Of a DNA stretch of 64,000 nt, positions 16,695 to 26,346 are shown piece by piece; the first letter of the stretch is position 1; every line of letters begins with the position of its first letter. The stretch comes from Natranaeroarchaeum aerophilus (lineage in GTDB: Archaea > Halobacteriota > Halobacteria > Halobacteriales > Natronoarchaeaceae). The notes under the pieces were generated by a model. That model was not told the DNA's origin and searched no databases. It was given only the letters and a program-made list of their open reading frames with translations. A program made the translations under genes and the position numbers. The stretch lies in assembly GCF_023638055.1 (NCBI RefSeq), contig NZ_JAKRVY010000007.1, positions 144,532 through 208,531 on the forward strand, read 5' to 3'.

Positions 16695-17816
16695 CTACTG
16701 AACTCGCGCCGTCACGTCTCCGATGATCTCTAGCGCTTCTTTCAGTTCCTCCATGCCGGTCGCGTAGGAGAGCCGTGCGTAGCCCGCGCCGTTCGCGCCG
16801 AAGGCGTCACCGGGCACCGCGACGACGCCGCTATCGATCAGTTCGTCGACCCAGCCATCGGGCACTTTCGGCATGACGTAGAACGCGCCGCTGGGTCGGG
16901 GGACCTCCAGACCAGCGTCTTCGAGCCCGTCGAGGACGACGTCGCGGCGCTCCTCGAAGGCAGTGACCATCTCCTCGACGGGCTCTCTGGGGCCAGTCAG
17001 GGCGGCCTCGGCCGCGTACTGTGCGGGGGCGCTCGCACAGGCCTGCATGTACTGGTGGACGCGGAGCATCCGCTCGACGCGGCGGTTGGATCCTGTAACC
17101 CAGCCGAGTCGCCAGCCGGTCATCGAGTAGGTCTTCGAGCACGCTCCGACGACGACCACGTTGTCGCTCTCGGCGTACTCGATCGGCGAGTGGTGTTCCC
17201 CCTCGAAGACGATGTGCTCGTAGACCTCATCGGAGATACAGAGCACGTCGTGCTCGTCGGCGATCCGGGCGAACTCGCGGATGTCGGCCTCGCTCTGGAC
17301 CGCACCGGTCGGATTGGCCGGGCTGTTGACGACGAATGCTGCAGTGTCTTCAGTGATGGCCTCTTCGACGGTCGCCGGATCGAGGGTCAGATCCTCGCGC
17401 AGCGGGACCGGCGTCGGGACGCCGTCGGCCAATCGCGTGAGTGCGTCGTAGGAAACGAAGCCAGGATCCGGGAAGATCACTTCCTGACCCGGATCGACGT
17501 GGGCTTCGACCGCGAGATGGAGGGCTTCGCTCCCGCCCGTGGTTGCGATGACGTTCCCTGGATCGACGTCGATGCCGTGATCGCGGTCGTAGGCGGTGCT
17601 GATCGCCTCGCGAAGGCTCTCGGTCCCCTTGTTCGAGGTGTAGGCGTCGGCTTTGCCCGACTGGATCGCCTCGACAGCGGCCGACCGCGCGTGGTCGGGA
17701 GTCGGAAAATCCGGCTGACCCAGCCCGAGGTTAATCGCGTCCTCGCCCGCCGCCTCGAACACTTCACGAATACCGCTGATAGAGATCCCTTCGACCCGTG
17801 CTGCAAACTCTGTCAT
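16695..17816 (-). CDS. Class I/II PLP-dependent aminotransferase
   Basis: A 373-residue protein with the aspartate-aminotransferase-like core: NLGLGQPDFPTP near the N-terminus, TTGGSEAL for phosphate binding, NSPANPTGAV, ISDEVYEHIV, and the PLP lysine in SKTYSMTGWRLGW. The C-terminal RLSYATGMEEL carries the substrate-carboxylate arginine. Such enzymes move amino groups between amino acids and 2-oxo acids; specificity (aspartate, alanine or an aromatic acid) cannot be read safely. Length is normal for the family and the key residues are present. Next gene upstream on the same strand is IPP isomerase (63 bases). Confidence 0.9.
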   Translation of the reverse strand: MTEFAARVEGISISGIREVFEAAGEDAINLGLGQPDFPTPDHARSAAVEAIQSGKADAYTSNKGTESLREAISTAYDRDHGIDVDPGNVIATTGGSEALHLAVEAHVDPGQEVIFPDPGFVSYDALTRLADGVPTPVPLREDLTLDPATVEEAITEDTAAFVVNSPANPTGAVQSEADIREFARIADEHDVLCISDEVYEHIVFEGEHHSPIEYAESDNVVVVGACSKTYSMTGWRLGWVTGSNRRVERMLRVHQYMQACASAPAQYAAEAALTGPREPVEEMVTAFEERRDVVLDGLEDAGLEVPRPSGAFYVMPKVPDGWVDELIDSGVVAVPGDAFGANGAGYARLSYATGMEELKEALEIIGDVTARVQ

Positions 17817-17879
17817 ACCAGTGAGGCGGGGCCCGCCGGGGTTAACTGTTGATGTTGCGGGTCGAGAACACGACGCACT

Positions 17880-18947
17880 TTATCGGCGCTCCTCGACGTA
17901 TTCAGCAGTCGCGCCGCCGATCACGTATTCGGCGTTCTGAAGTGCCTCAACGGAACCCGAACCGGTGACGAACATCGCCGTTCTGAGCTCGGCTTCGATC
18001 CCCTCGATCATGTCGACAACCGCCTCGGGGCCATCGATCGCGGGTTCGAGGAACGGCTTCGCCAGCCCCCCGGCTCGCGCGCCCAGCGCGATGGCTTTCG
18101 CGATGTCCCGGCCGGTGCGGACGCCGCCGCTGGCGACCACGCAGTCGTGCTCGCGAACGCACTCGATCGTGCTCGCGGCGGTCGGGATTCCCCAGTCACG
18201 GAACAGCCGACCGACCTGCTCGTGACGCCGCTCATTGACGGCTGCCGCACGGTAGGCCTCGATGCCGGACCAGGTCGTACCGCCCTTTCCGGCAACGTCG
18301 ATCGCATCAACTCCGGCATCGGCGAGCCGCCCCGCCGTCTCCTGAGAGATCCCGTTCCCCGTCTCCTTGACGAGCACCGGCACCGACAATCCCTCGGCAA
18401 CGCGTTCGATCGCTGCCAGGCTATCCCGTGCATCGACATCACCCTCCGGCTGAACGGCTTCCTGGAGATAGTTCAGATGCACCGCGAGCGCGTCCGCGTC
18501 GATCATCTCGACCGCGCGTTCGACGGTGCCAGGGTCGTACTCTCGGAGCTGTGCCGCGCCAAGATTCCCGTACACGAACGCGTCGGGACCTGCCTCGCGG
18601 ACGACGGTGTAGGACTCCAGCAGGTCCTCGTCGTCGAGTTCCAGCCCGGCCCGCTGGCTCCCCACACCCATCGCGATCCCCGTCTCTGCAGCCGCGGCCG
18701 CCAGCGCGCGGTTGATTTCGGTCGTGTTCGGGTGGCCGCCGGTCATGCTCTCGATGACGATCGGCGCGTCGAGCTGACGTCCGAGGAACTCGATGGACGT
18801 ATCGATCTCGTCGTAGTGGAGTTCGGGAAGCGCTTCGTGGACGAGTCGAACGTCCGCAAAGCCCGTCCCGGAGGTCTCGACGTCCTCTTCTCTGATGATC
18901 CGAACGTGATCGTCTTTCCGGTCTTCAGTTTCCGACGGCTCCGACAT
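17880..18947 (-). CDS. fni: Type 2 isopentenyl-diphosphate isomerase (FMN-dependent)
   Basis: The 355-residue protein has family landmarks: DDHVRI at the start, [54 protein letters not shown], the FMN-phosphate segment [20 protein letters not shown], and a closing helix. It interconverts isopentenyl and dimethylallyl diphosphate with reduced FMN, feeding archaeal lipid, quinone and carotenoid synthesis. It lies near a UbiA prenyltransferase that would use products of the same pathway. All expected motifs are present and the length is normal. Confidence 0.94.
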   Translation of the reverse strand: MSEPSETEDRKDDHVRIIREEDVETSGTGFADVRLVHEALPELHYDEIDTSIEFLGRQLDAPIVIESMTGGHPNTTEINRALAAAAAETGIAMGVGSQRAGLELDDEDLLESYTVVREAGPDAFVYGNLGAAQLREYDPGTVERAVEMIDADALAVHLNYLQEAVQPEGDVDARDSLAAIERVAEGLSVPVLVKETGNGISQETAGRLADAGVDAIDVAGKGGTTWSGIEAYRAAAVNERRHEQVGRLFRDWGIPTAASTIECVREHDCVVASGGVRTGRDIAKAIALGARAGGLAKPFLEPAIDGPEAVVDMIEGIEAELRTAMFVTGSGSVEALQNAEYVIGGATAEYVEERR

Positions 18948-18995
18948 TACGAAAGAATCCGAGCGTATCTCGCAAAAGCGTGTTGGTCGATCGCC

Positions 18996-19739
18996 CTACT
19001 GGAACATCTGGATTCGCTGGGCCTGCGAACTCTCCTGCGTATCGGCTTCTTGCATCCGCTGGGCGAGCTGTTCTTTCTGCTCTCGGATCGAGTCGGCCTG
19101 CTCGACCAGTCCGTCTACGTCCACCGTGACTGCTGCCAGCGGCTCGATCCCTTGATTGATCAGGATCCGGGCCGCTTCGGGGTCGGGAAACCGTGGGTCA
19201 CTTTCGACGACCAGCGCAGTGGCGTCAAGGTTGGCCTGTGCTGCACGGTTGAGCAGTGCACCGGCGGGACCGGCGATCGCACCGTTTTCGTCGGGCCGAC
19301 CGACATCGTGGTCGTCAAGCCGATCGGCAGTCACCTCGCTCGTCGCCACGCCGAATAGTTCGGGTGGGACATCGCTCTTTTCGGCCGGGAAGCCGCTCAG
19401 ATACAGCGGATCGACATCGTTGGCGTCGAGCCAGCCGGTCAGACATGCCGCGAACTCGGAGGTTGCGTCGACCGCGACCGGGACATCGCTTCGCAGTGCG
19501 ACCAGATCGGTCTCCGCGTCCGCATAGAGCCGGACCGGCGGCCGGATCGTGCGGTCACCCGTCTCGTAGACGCCGATCGGTGCGAGTCCGTCACAGTGGA
19601 TGCTCGCGTAGTAGGTCATCTCGAACTCCTCGATCAGATGGTCGGTCGCGATCTTGCCGACCAGCCCGATGCCGGGCATCCCCTCGACGAGCGTCGGCGA
19701 ATCCAGTTCGATCTCGGCGTGTTCTCTGATCTGTCCCAT
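18996..19739 (-). CDS. PAC2-family protein (proteasome assembly chaperone-like)
   Basis: Starting MGQIREHAEIELDSPTLVEG (ATG 19739), the 247-residue protein has the PAC2 opening LVEGMPGIGLVGKIA and, later, the loops LYLSGFPAEKS and AGPAGALLNRAAQ typical of the archaeal family. PAC2 proteins resemble subunits of proteasome-assembly chaperones; the archaeal role is not proven. The C-terminus (about 205-247) is a charged helix, EQADSIREQKEQLAQRM, probably a coiled coil. The frame is open 35 codons further up but the reading overlaps the divergent gene's promoter. Confidence 0.86.
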   Translation of the reverse strand: MGQIREHAEIELDSPTLVEGMPGIGLVGKIATDHLIEEFEMTYYASIHCDGLAPIGVYETGDRTIRPPVRLYADAETDLVALRSDVPVAVDATSEFAACLTGWLDANDVDPLYLSGFPAEKSDVPPELFGVATSEVTADRLDDHDVGRPDENGAIAGPAGALLNRAAQANLDATALVVESDPRFPDPEAARILINQGIEPLAAVTVDVDGLVEQADSIREQKEQLAQRMQEADTQESSQAQRIQMFQ

Positions 19740-19834
19740 GTCCCGTGTGTTCGCTGGCCAGTGTAGTAAAACCGGGGCCGACTCCGGCCACTGCTCCGAA
19801 ACCCCCAAGCGCCCCCCGGGCGAAAGGAGCGGCA

Positions 19835-20767
19835 ATGGAACCACTGGAACGCTATCGACCGCTAATCGACGACTTCGAGGCGTTCACCGCGGCCTGCGAG
19901 CGCCCCCTGCCCTCCGCCGTTCGAGTCAACAGCATCAAGGCGACGCCCGCACAGGTCGAGCGGGCGTTCGACGACGCCGATATCGGGTACGAGACCGCTG
20001 ACTGGGCCGAAGGAATCTACCGGCTGGAGACGTCATCGCCGGGGACCCTCTGGCCCTCGGTCCACGGCTGGATCCACGGGCAGGAGGAGGTCTCCTCGCT
20101 ACCCGCAAAGGTGCTGGATCCCCAGCCGGGCGAGCGCGTCTGGGACGCCGCCGCCGCGCCGGGCAGCAAGGCGACCCAGCTCTCGGCGCAGATGGACGAC
20201 CGCGGCCTCGTGGTGGCGAACGACAACAACCTCGGGCGACTCTCGGCGCTCCGTTTCAACGCCGAACGGCTCGGCGTGACGAACATGGCTGTGACGAATC
20301 AAGATGCGCGTAACTTCTCGCTCAAGCGCTTCGGCGAGGGCGGCACGGACGACCGGCGTGTCGACGCCTTCGACCGGGCGCTCGTCGACGCGCCCTGTTC
20401 CTGCGAGGGGACGATCCGAAAGAACCCCGACACCTTCGACGAGTGGTCACTGGGCCACGTCGAGAGCGTCGCCGGGATCCAGCAGGGAATCCTCCGGCGG
20501 GCCGTGCAAGCGACCAGACCCGGCGGGCGCGTCGTCTACTCGACCTGTACGTTCGCCCCCGAGGAGAACGAGCGAGTGCTCGATCAGGTGCTCGACAAGG
20601 AGAACTGTCGGGTTGTCGACCAGGAGATTCCGCTGGAGCACGCCCCGGGCGTCACCGAGTTTGAGGACGAGGAGTTCGATCCCAGCGTCGAGAAAGCAGC
20701 GCGGATCTACCCACACCATAACGATACGGGCGGCTTTTTCTGTGCAACGCTGGAGGTGGGACAATGA
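19835..20767 (+). CDS. NSUN (NOP2/Sun) RNA m5C methyltransferase
   Basis: A 310-residue SAM-dependent enzyme. Visible motifs are VWDAAAAPGSKATQLSAQM (SAM loop), VDAPCSCEGTIRKNP (motif IV with Cys) and VYSTCTFAPEENE (motif VI, catalytic Cys); both cysteines needed for cytosine-C5 methylation are present. The N-terminal 90 residues contain the RNA-contacting part (SAVRVNSIKAT). It probably modifies tRNA or rRNA. Its stop overlaps the start of the next gene (ATGA), which suggests the two products work together. Start at 19835 places the RNA-binding part as in the family. Confidence 0.92.
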   Translation: MEPLERYRPLIDDFEAFTAACERPLPSAVRVNSIKATPAQVERAFDDADIGYETADWAEGIYRLETSSPGTLWPSVHGWIHGQEEVSSLPAKVLDPQPGERVWDAAAAPGSKATQLSAQMDDRGLVVANDNNLGRLSALRFNAERLGVTNMAVTNQDARNFSLKRFGEGGTDDRRVDAFDRALVDAPCSCEGTIRKNPDTFDEWSLGHVESVAGIQQGILRRAVQATRPGGRVVYSTCTFAPEENERVLDQVLDKENCRVVDQEIPLEHAPGVTEFEDEEFDPSVEKAARIYPHHNDTGGFFCATLEVGQ

Positions 20768-21267
20768 CCGAGAACGTCGGCGAGCGCTTCGACCGGCTTC
20801 CGGCGACCGCCGCGGATCGTGAAGTAGAGGGGCGGGCCACCCGCGAGGAAGTGATCGACTGGTGGCACGAGCGCTTCGACGTTCCACGCGAGACGTTCGA
20901 GGCGTACACCTTCTGGGAGAAAGGAGCCGGAAAGATCTGGGTGTTCGCCGACGACGTCCCCTCACCCATCCGGATCGAGGGGCTGGGAATGACGTTCCTG
21001 CGAACTCGCCAGGAACACTGGAAACCGACGACCGACGCCGCCCAGCGATTCGGGCGCGAAGCGAGCAAGAACGTGATCGAACTCGCCGAGGACGAGGCGA
21101 AAGCCTTCCTCACCGGCGAGGATCAGGAACTCGACTGGGACGGCGACTGGGGGTATCTGATCGCGGCACACGACGTTGGAGGCGAGCGAGAACCGCTCGG
21201 CGTCGGCCTGTACGTCTACGGCGAGTTACGCTCGATGATGCCGAAGGGGAGACAGCGCGAGCTCTAG
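20764..21267 (+). CDS. Conserved PUA-like protein coupled to the NSUN methyltransferase
   Basis: A 167-residue soluble protein, FEAYTFWEKGAGKIWVFADD then RIEGLGMTFLRTRQEHWKPT and GEREPLGVGLYVYGEL. The last piece resembles the PUA fold found next to or fused with NSUN methyltransferases (in NSUN6 and in bacterial RsmF-type enzymes), so I infer an RNA-binding partner. ATG overlaps the upstream TGA by four bases. Why the archaeon would split the two halves is not clear. Confidence 0.65.
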   Translation: MTENVGERFDRLPATAADREVEGRATREEVIDWWHERFDVPRETFEAYTFWEKGAGKIWVFADDVPSPIRIEGLGMTFLRTRQEHWKPTTDAAQRFGREASKNVIELAEDEAKAFLTGEDQELDWDGDWGYLIAAHDVGGEREPLGVGLYVYGELRSMMPKGRQREL

Positions 21268-21288
21268 ATCGGCGGGTAGTATCTCAAC

Positions 21289-22416
21289 TCACTGGTCGTG
21301 ATGGCCAAGCGTACCCAGTTCCGTACGCGTCCCCGCGCTCGATCCCTCGGCCTCGATATCCAGCCCGTAGACGTTCCCGTCATGGCTCCCGACAAAGAGG
21401 GTGCTGTCGACCACGGTTGGCGACGAAAGCACTGACCCACCCGTCTCGAAGCGCCACGCGACCTCACCGTCGTTCGCATCAAGCGCGTAGACGTGCTCGT
21501 CAGCACTTCCGAAAAACACCCGTCCGTCAGCGACCGTCGGCGACGAGTAGACGCGGTCGTCGGTTTCCGTGAGCCACTGTAAGTGTCCGTTCGCCACGTC
21601 GATCGCGTAGACATCGCCGTCGTAACTGCCACCGAAGACGATCCCGTCGACGACCGTCGGTGAGGAGCCGACCTGCGTTCCAACCGGGAACGCCCACTCT
21701 CGCTCGCCCGTTGTGGCGTCTACCGCGTAGAGAGTTCCGTCGTGACTGCCAAACAGAACCCGTCCGTCCCAGACGGTCGGTGACGAGCGCACGGAGACGT
21801 CCGTCTCGAACTGCCAGGACTCCTCGCCCGTTTCGGAATCGAGCGCGTAGAGGCGTCCGTCGTCGCTGCCGACGAAGACCCGCTCATCGACGACAGTTGG
21901 CGAGGACTCGATCGGATCGTCGGTCTCGAAGCGCCATTGCTCCGCACCGCTCTCGGCGTCAATCGCATAGACGTTTCCGTCGTAGCTGCCGACAAATACT
22001 GTCTCTTCGGCGACGGTTGGCGAGGATGGAACGGTTGCCCCGGTCTCGAAGCACCATCGCTCGGTGCCGGGGGCGCCCCCGCCGTCGATACTGATTCCGT
22101 AGATCCGGAAATCGTCGCTGCCGACAAAGGCCGATCCGTTCGAGACGGCCGGTGAGGACCGGATACTCCCGCCGGTCGCGAACTCCCAGTGCTTGGTTCC
22201 ATCGTCGCTGTCGATCGCATATAGGGAGCCATCCCGACTGCCGACGAGAACCAACTCGTCGAATACTGTGGGCGAAGAAAGCACGATATCATCCGTCTCG
22301 AACCGCCACCGTTCGGGAACGCTCTCATCGAAGACGTCGAGACAGCCGGACGCGGTTCCGAGAACGCCGACGGCGAGGCTGAGCTGGAGGAGCTGGCGGC
22401 GACCGTGTGCGGGCAT
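21289..22416 (-). CDS. PQQ-repeat beta-propeller lipoprotein (Tat-type leader)
   Basis: The N-terminus has twin arginines (R6R7), a hydrophobic stretch and the lipobox GTASGC (Cys25), so the protein should be exported folded and lipid-anchored. The rest contains eight copies of a repeat of about 42 residues, SSPTVxDxxVxVGSxDGxxYAxDxxxGxxxWxFET, forming an eight-bladed PQQ-like (BamB-like) propeller. Most haloarchaeal relatives have no known cofactor or substrate. The DNA is correspondingly repetitive. Length 375; the last repeat is shorter and lacks the W-x-F strand, which is normal for propeller closure. Confidence 0.9.
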   Translation of the reverse strand: MPAHGRRQLLQLSLAVGVLGTASGCLDVFDESVPERWRFETDDIVLSSPTVFDELVLVGSRDGSLYAIDSDDGTKHWEFATGGSIRSSPAVSNGSAFVGSDDFRIYGISIDGGGAPGTERWCFETGATVPSSPTVAEETVFVGSYDGNVYAIDAESGAEQWRFETDDPIESSPTVVDERVFVGSDDGRLYALDSETGEESWQFETDVSVRSSPTVWDGRVLFGSHDGTLYAVDATTGEREWAFPVGTQVGSSPTVVDGIVFGGSYDGDVYAIDVANGHLQWLTETDDRVYSSPTVADGRVFFGSADEHVYALDANDGEVAWRFETGGSVLSSPTVVDSTLFVGSHDGNVYGLDIEAEGSSAGTRTELGTLGHHDQ

Positions 22417-22459
22417 AGCTGGGGTATGACGGCTATTTCATGTAAACGCTTCGACGTGC

Positions 22460-23635
22460 TCAGTAGCCCAGATCGAAGACGATGTTCGCCACTACGAGCA
22501 CCAGAACGATTCCCAGCAGGCCGATCAGTGCGCCGAAGGAGACGGCCCAGCCGAACAGGTCAGCCAGCAGCCCGACGACGACCGACCCGGTCGAGGCCAC
22601 GATCATGTAAACGGTCCGAACGAGCCCGAACCCGGCACCCTGTTCGTCCGCCGAGAGGTTGTCCATGAACCGGGGGAACACTGCCGCACCCCAGCCCATC
22701 CCGAGCCCGAGCAGGAGGATTCCGGCGACGAGTCCGGCGGGGCCGGGCACACCGACGAGCAAGGCGATACCGAGGATCGCCGTTCCGAAACACAGCGCGA
22801 TGGCCCGGTCTCTGCCGTACCGGTCGGCCAGCGATCCGACCCAGATCTGCAGGATCCCCTGCACGACGAAGTACGCGGCGAAGACGACACCCGCCAGGGT
22901 CGCCGAGTGGCCGCGATGGACGGCGAAAAATGTGGGGAGAAACGAGGCAAGCCCTTGCCACGTGAAGTCAGCCACGAGGGCGATGACGGCGGTGAACGCG
23001 ATCTTCGGCCGGGAGAGGAGTTCGACGATCGGCCCCAATTCGAGGCGACCCCGCATCCGCTGGTCGGGACGCTGTGGCTCTGTTGGCCGGACGTATCGGG
23101 CGAAGAGGAGGGTTGCGGGAATCGCCACGATGGCCGTGATCGCAACGGCCGGTCGCCAGCCATACCGAATTGCGACCCAGGAGACGACGACAGGTGTTAC
23201 GAGGCCAGCGATGGGTGCGCCCGAGTTGTGGACGCCGACCGCGGTACCGAGGTTGTCATCGTAGGTACGGGAGAGCAGGGTCGTCGCCACCGAGTAGTGC
23301 AACCCGGCCATCACGCCCAGCGAAACAGTCCCGAGAAAGAACACGCCGAAGGTCGGTGCGGTGACGACCAGGATCGACGTGAGACCGGTACCGGCGATTG
23401 ATGCCAAGACGATCGGCCGCTCGCCGTACCGGTCGGCGAGGAGCCCGCTGGGGAACTGGGCGAACGCGTAGGTGAGCCACATGCCCGTCAGCGCCGCGCC
23501 CACGAACGCGTTCGAGACCTCGAACTCGGTCGTGATTTCGGGGACGACCGGACTGATCGCCAGTCGACCCACCATCGTGACGAAGAAGGCGAGCGTGACG
23601 AGCGCCAGGACGGTCTCACGGTAGCGCCAGCGCAT
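22460..23635 (-). CDS. MFS transporter
   Basis: A 391-residue membrane protein with about twelve helices. MFS motif A appears twice, FPSGLLADRYGERPIV between helices 2 and 3 and WVGSLADRYGRDRAIA in the second half. The family moves small solutes or drugs, usually by proton coupling; nothing in the sequence names the substrate. Ends 24 bases after the reading-frame region of the PQQ lipoprotein start (22416), same strand, so the two could share a transcript. Confidence 0.88.
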   Translation of the reverse strand: MRWRYRETVLALVTLAFFVTMVGRLAISPVVPEITTEFEVSNAFVGAALTGMWLTYAFAQFPSGLLADRYGERPIVLASIAGTGLTSILVVTAPTFGVFFLGTVSLGVMAGLHYSVATTLLSRTYDDNLGTAVGVHNSGAPIAGLVTPVVVSWVAIRYGWRPAVAITAIVAIPATLLFARYVRPTEPQRPDQRMRGRLELGPIVELLSRPKIAFTAVIALVADFTWQGLASFLPTFFAVHRGHSATLAGVVFAAYFVVQGILQIWVGSLADRYGRDRAIALCFGTAILGIALLVGVPGPAGLVAGILLLGLGMGWGAAVFPRFMDNLSADEQGAGFGLVRTVYMIVASTGSVVVGLLADLFGWAVSFGALIGLLGIVLVLVVANIVFDLGY

Positions 23636-23703
23636 CGGATATAGACGCTTTCTAGACTGAGTACACGTATCCTTCGGAATCTATCCCGAAGCGGGTCTAC
23701 AGC

Positions 23704-24810
23704 TTACAGAATTTCGAGGAGGCGGTCGATCTCGTCTCGGGTGTTAAACGCGTGGACGGATACCCGTAGCGCCTCGGGATATGGGAGGTCACGAACGCGG
23801 ATCCCACGCTCGGCCAGCCGTTCGACGTCTTCCTCGGGCTCCTCGCGATCAATCGTCACGAACCCGGACTCGAATTCGCGGGGGCTCAGCAGATGCTCGT
23901 CAGGGAGTTCGGTCTTGAAGTAGTCGGTCAGGCTCTCGATTCGGGCCTCGACGGCGTCGACACCCAGCTCGTGGTGGAGGTCGATCGCTTCCTCTAGCCC
24001 CGCGTACAGGGCGGGACTCGTCGTACCGACCTCGAAGCGACCCGCCCCGGGTTCGTACTCGTAGTCGTGGGCGTTCGCCGCCGTGACGCTCCGGTAGCCG
24101 ATCGCCGAGGGGATCAGGTTGCGCTCCGCGCCCGAACGAACGTAGAGGAATCCGGCACCGAACGGCCCGAGCAGCCACTTGTGAGCGCCCCCGACGACGA
24201 AGTCGGCACCCCAGTCCTCGACATCGACCGCCGTCTGGCCCGGCGACTGGACAGCATCGACCAGCACCATCGCCCCCGCGTCGTGGGCGATATCGACGAT
24301 CTTCTCGATGGGAAGACGGGTTCCGTGGGTCCAGGTGACCGAGCTCACGACGAATAGAGTGGCGTCTTCTGCCGCCGCTCTGACGTCGTCGAGATCCAGC
24401 CGTCCGGTCTCGGTTTCGAGTACCCGCACGTCGACGTCGTGGGTACGTTCGAGTTTTCGCCACGGCAAAATCCCCGAGGAGTGTTCGAGATCAGTTCTGA
24501 CGATCACGTCCTCGCTGTCCCAGTCGAGTGCACCCGCGACGCGGTTGATTCCGTCGGTGGTGCTCTCGGTGAGAGCGATTTCACCCGGCCTCGCGCCCAG
24601 CAGATCGGCGACGGCCGCTTTCGTCGACTCGTGTCGGTCGCCCATCGGGCCGTACATCCCCTCACTGACCGGCGTCTCGTACTCGTGGGATTCGAGCGCC
24701 GATTCGACGGCATCGACGACGCGCCGTGGGCTTGGCCCGCCCGCGCCGGTGTTGAAGTAGATGCCGTGATCGAGGGCGGGGATCTCCGCCCGCAGGGTTT
24801 CGTAGTTCAT
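23704..24810 (-). CDS. Class V PLP aminotransferase (cysteine desulfurase-like)
   Basis: A 368-residue protein of the class V fold. YFNTGAGGPSPRRV opens it; ALTESTTDGINRVA and VLVDAVQSPGQTAVDVEDWGADFVVGGAHKWLLGP carry the PLP pocket, with the Schiff-base lysine in GGAHKW. The segment FEVGTTSPALYAGLEEA fits the family. I see no cysteine in the loop that carries the catalytic Cys of IscS/SufS desulfurases, so it may be an isopenicillin-epimerase-like or kynureninase-like enzyme rather than a true desulfurase. Possibly related to the thioredoxin block just upstream but separated by 87 bases. Confidence 0.85.
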   Translation of the reverse strand: MNYETLRAEIPALDHGIYFNTGAGGPSPRRVVDAVESALESHEYETPVSEGMYGPMGDRHESTKAAVADLLGARPGEIALTESTTDGINRVAGALDWDSEDVIVRTDLEHSSGILPWRKLERTHDVDVRVLETETGRLDLDDVRAAAEDATLFVVSSVTWTHGTRLPIEKIVDIAHDAGAMVLVDAVQSPGQTAVDVEDWGADFVVGGAHKWLLGPFGAGFLYVRSGAERNLIPSAIGYRSVTAANAHDYEYEPGAGRFEVGTTSPALYAGLEEAIDLHHELGVDAVEARIESLTDYFKTELPDEHLLSPREFESGFVTIDREEPEEDVERLAERGIRVRDLPYPEALRVSVHAFNTRDEIDRLLEIL

Positions 24811-24897
24811 GCTCTGTGAGTTCCTTGTCGCACGTTAGTTTGTATCGCTCGTCTGCGGTTAGTTTGTACTACTCGTCCGTGATACCGACCGGATCGA

Positions 24898-25962
24898 TCA
24901 GTCGTCGGCTTCCGCCGTGGCAACCTGACGGTCAGTCTCCGCGGCTGCCCGACTCTCCAGCCACGCTTCGGTGTCCAGCGCGGCCATACTGCCGGTGCCA
25001 GCCGCAGTGATTGCCTGCCGATAGTTGGGGTCCATTACGTCGCCAGCGGCGAAGACTCCGGGAACGCCCGTCTCGGTCGTCATGCCGCCGGTCGTCTCGA
25101 TATACCCGTCCTCGTCGAGGGAGATGGGCGTATCCGCGAGAAATGCTGTATTGGGAACATGGCCGACACCGTAGAAGATCCCACCGACATCGACGCGATC
25201 GACGTCGACATCGGCTGCTGGATCTACGGGATCGCCGGCTGCTGCACGCTCGCCGGCGTTGTCGTCGAGTTTCTCCCTCGGATGCCCGTCCGGGTGACTG
25301 ACGAGCGTCGCGCCGGTGACGCCGGTCTCCTCCGACCCGTGGATCGCGAGCAGTTCGGCGTTCCACCGGAACCCGATTTTCTCGTGCTCGCGGGCACGCC
25401 GGGCCATGATGTCCGAGGCCCGAAGTTCGTCTCGCCGGTGGACGATCGTGACGCTGTCGGCGAACTTCGCGAGGAAGAGCGCTTCTTCCATCGCACTGTC
25501 GCCGCCGCCGATCACGAGTACGTCGTCGCCACGGTGGAACGCGCCGTCACAGGTCGCACACGTCGAGAGGCCATAGCCCATCAGATCGTCCTCGTTTGCC
25601 GCGCCGACCCAGCGGGCGCTCGCACCGGTGGCCACAATCAGTGCGTGGGTTCGGAGGGACTCGCCATTCGAGAGCTGGAGCTCCATCGGTTCGCCCTCGA
25701 CCGACGCCGCCTCGACGGTCCCGTGTTCGAAGGTCGCGCCGAAGCGCTTGGCCTGCTCTTTGCCGTGCTGGATCAGCTCCATTCCGCCCACGCCGTCGGG
25801 GAAGCCGAGGTAGTTCTCGACGTCAGTCGTCAGCGTTAGCTGCCCGCCGGGTTCGGGGCCTTCCAGTACGAGCGGTTCCAGATCCGCACGAGCAGTGTAG
25901 ACCGCCGCCGAAAGGCCAGCGATCCCGGATCCGACGATGACGACCTCGTGAGGCTTGCTCAT
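24898..25962 (-). CDS. trxB: Thioredoxin reductase (NAD(P)H, FAD, CxxC)
   Basis: A 354-residue flavoprotein: FAD motif VVIVGSGIAGLSAA at the N-terminus, the redox pair CATC at Cys135 and Cys138, a second nucleotide motif VLVIGGGDSAMEEALFLAK, and the C-terminal FAD segment GVFAAGDVMDPNYRQAITAAGTGSMAA. An acidic insert (DDNAGERAAAGDPVDPAADVD) lies in the second half, a haloarchaeal adaptation. The start ATG at 25962 overlaps the thioredoxin stop (ATGA), so the reductase and its substrate are translationally coupled. The enzyme keeps thioredoxin reduced in the cytoplasm. Longer open frame to 26190 is a shadow over thioredoxin. Confidence 0.94.
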   Translation of the reverse strand: MSKPHEVVIVGSGIAGLSAAVYTARADLEPLVLEGPEPGGQLTLTTDVENYLGFPDGVGGMELIQHGKEQAKRFGATFEHGTVEAASVEGEPMELQLSNGESLRTHALIVATGASARWVGAANEDDLMGYGLSTCATCDGAFHRGDDVLVIGGGDSAMEEALFLAKFADSVTIVHRRDELRASDIMARRAREHEKIGFRWNAELLAIHGSEETGVTGATLVSHPDGHPREKLDDNAGERAAAGDPVDPAADVDVDRVDVGGIFYGVGHVPNTAFLADTPISLDEDGYIETTGGMTTETGVPGVFAAGDVMDPNYRQAITAAGTGSMAALDTEAWLESRAAAETDRQVATAEADD

Positions 25963-26321
25963 TCGTCGGTGTACTGGCTGACCAGATTGAACAGCTGCTC
26001 CTCCGAGAGCATTCCGACGTGCTGGTCGACCTGCTCGCCGCCAGCGAACAGGACGGTCGTCGGCACGCCACGAACGCCGTAGGCGCTGGCCAGTTGCTGG
26101 AGGGCGTCGACATCGACCTTTGCGACAGTCGCGTCGGACTCCTCTGCGAGTGTTTCGATTCCCGGCTCCATCATCTGACACGGACCACACCAGTCCGCGT
26201 AAAAATCGACGAGGACGACGTCCTGGTCCGCCACAAGCTCATCGAGATGGTCCGCGCTTTCGATCTGTACCGGTTCGGTGGGTGCTGTGCCATCCGTCCC
26301 GCGTTGCGTATCTGTTGCCAT
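25959..26321 (-). CDS. trxA: Thioredoxin
   Basis: A 120-residue thioredoxin with an N-terminal extension of about 20 residues (MATDTQRGTDGTAPTEPVQI), the active site WCGPC at Cys45 and Cys48, the cis-proline loop GVRGVPTTVLF, and the final helix. It reduces disulfides and persulfides. ATG at 26321 is 26-31 bases after a CTTATG promoter box (26347-26352), which supports the leaderless start over the in-frame alternative at 26342. The promoter carries the same ATTGT...CAAAA...TTAT layout as other genes of the sulfur block. Operon with trxB. Confidence 0.95.
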   Translation of the reverse strand: MATDTQRGTDGTAPTEPVQIESADHLDELVADQDVVLVDFYADWCGPCQMMEPGIETLAEESDATVAKVDVDALQQLASAYGVRGVPTTVLFAGGEQVDQHVGMLSEEQLFNLVSQYTDE

Positions 26322-26346
26322 CACCAGTAGATAGGGGGCCACGCCG

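Noticed and set aside
23704..24810. Calling the class V enzyme a cysteine desulfurase of the sulfur block
   Set aside because: The catalytic cysteine loop of IscS/SufS is not visible, and the gene lacks the shared promoter motif.
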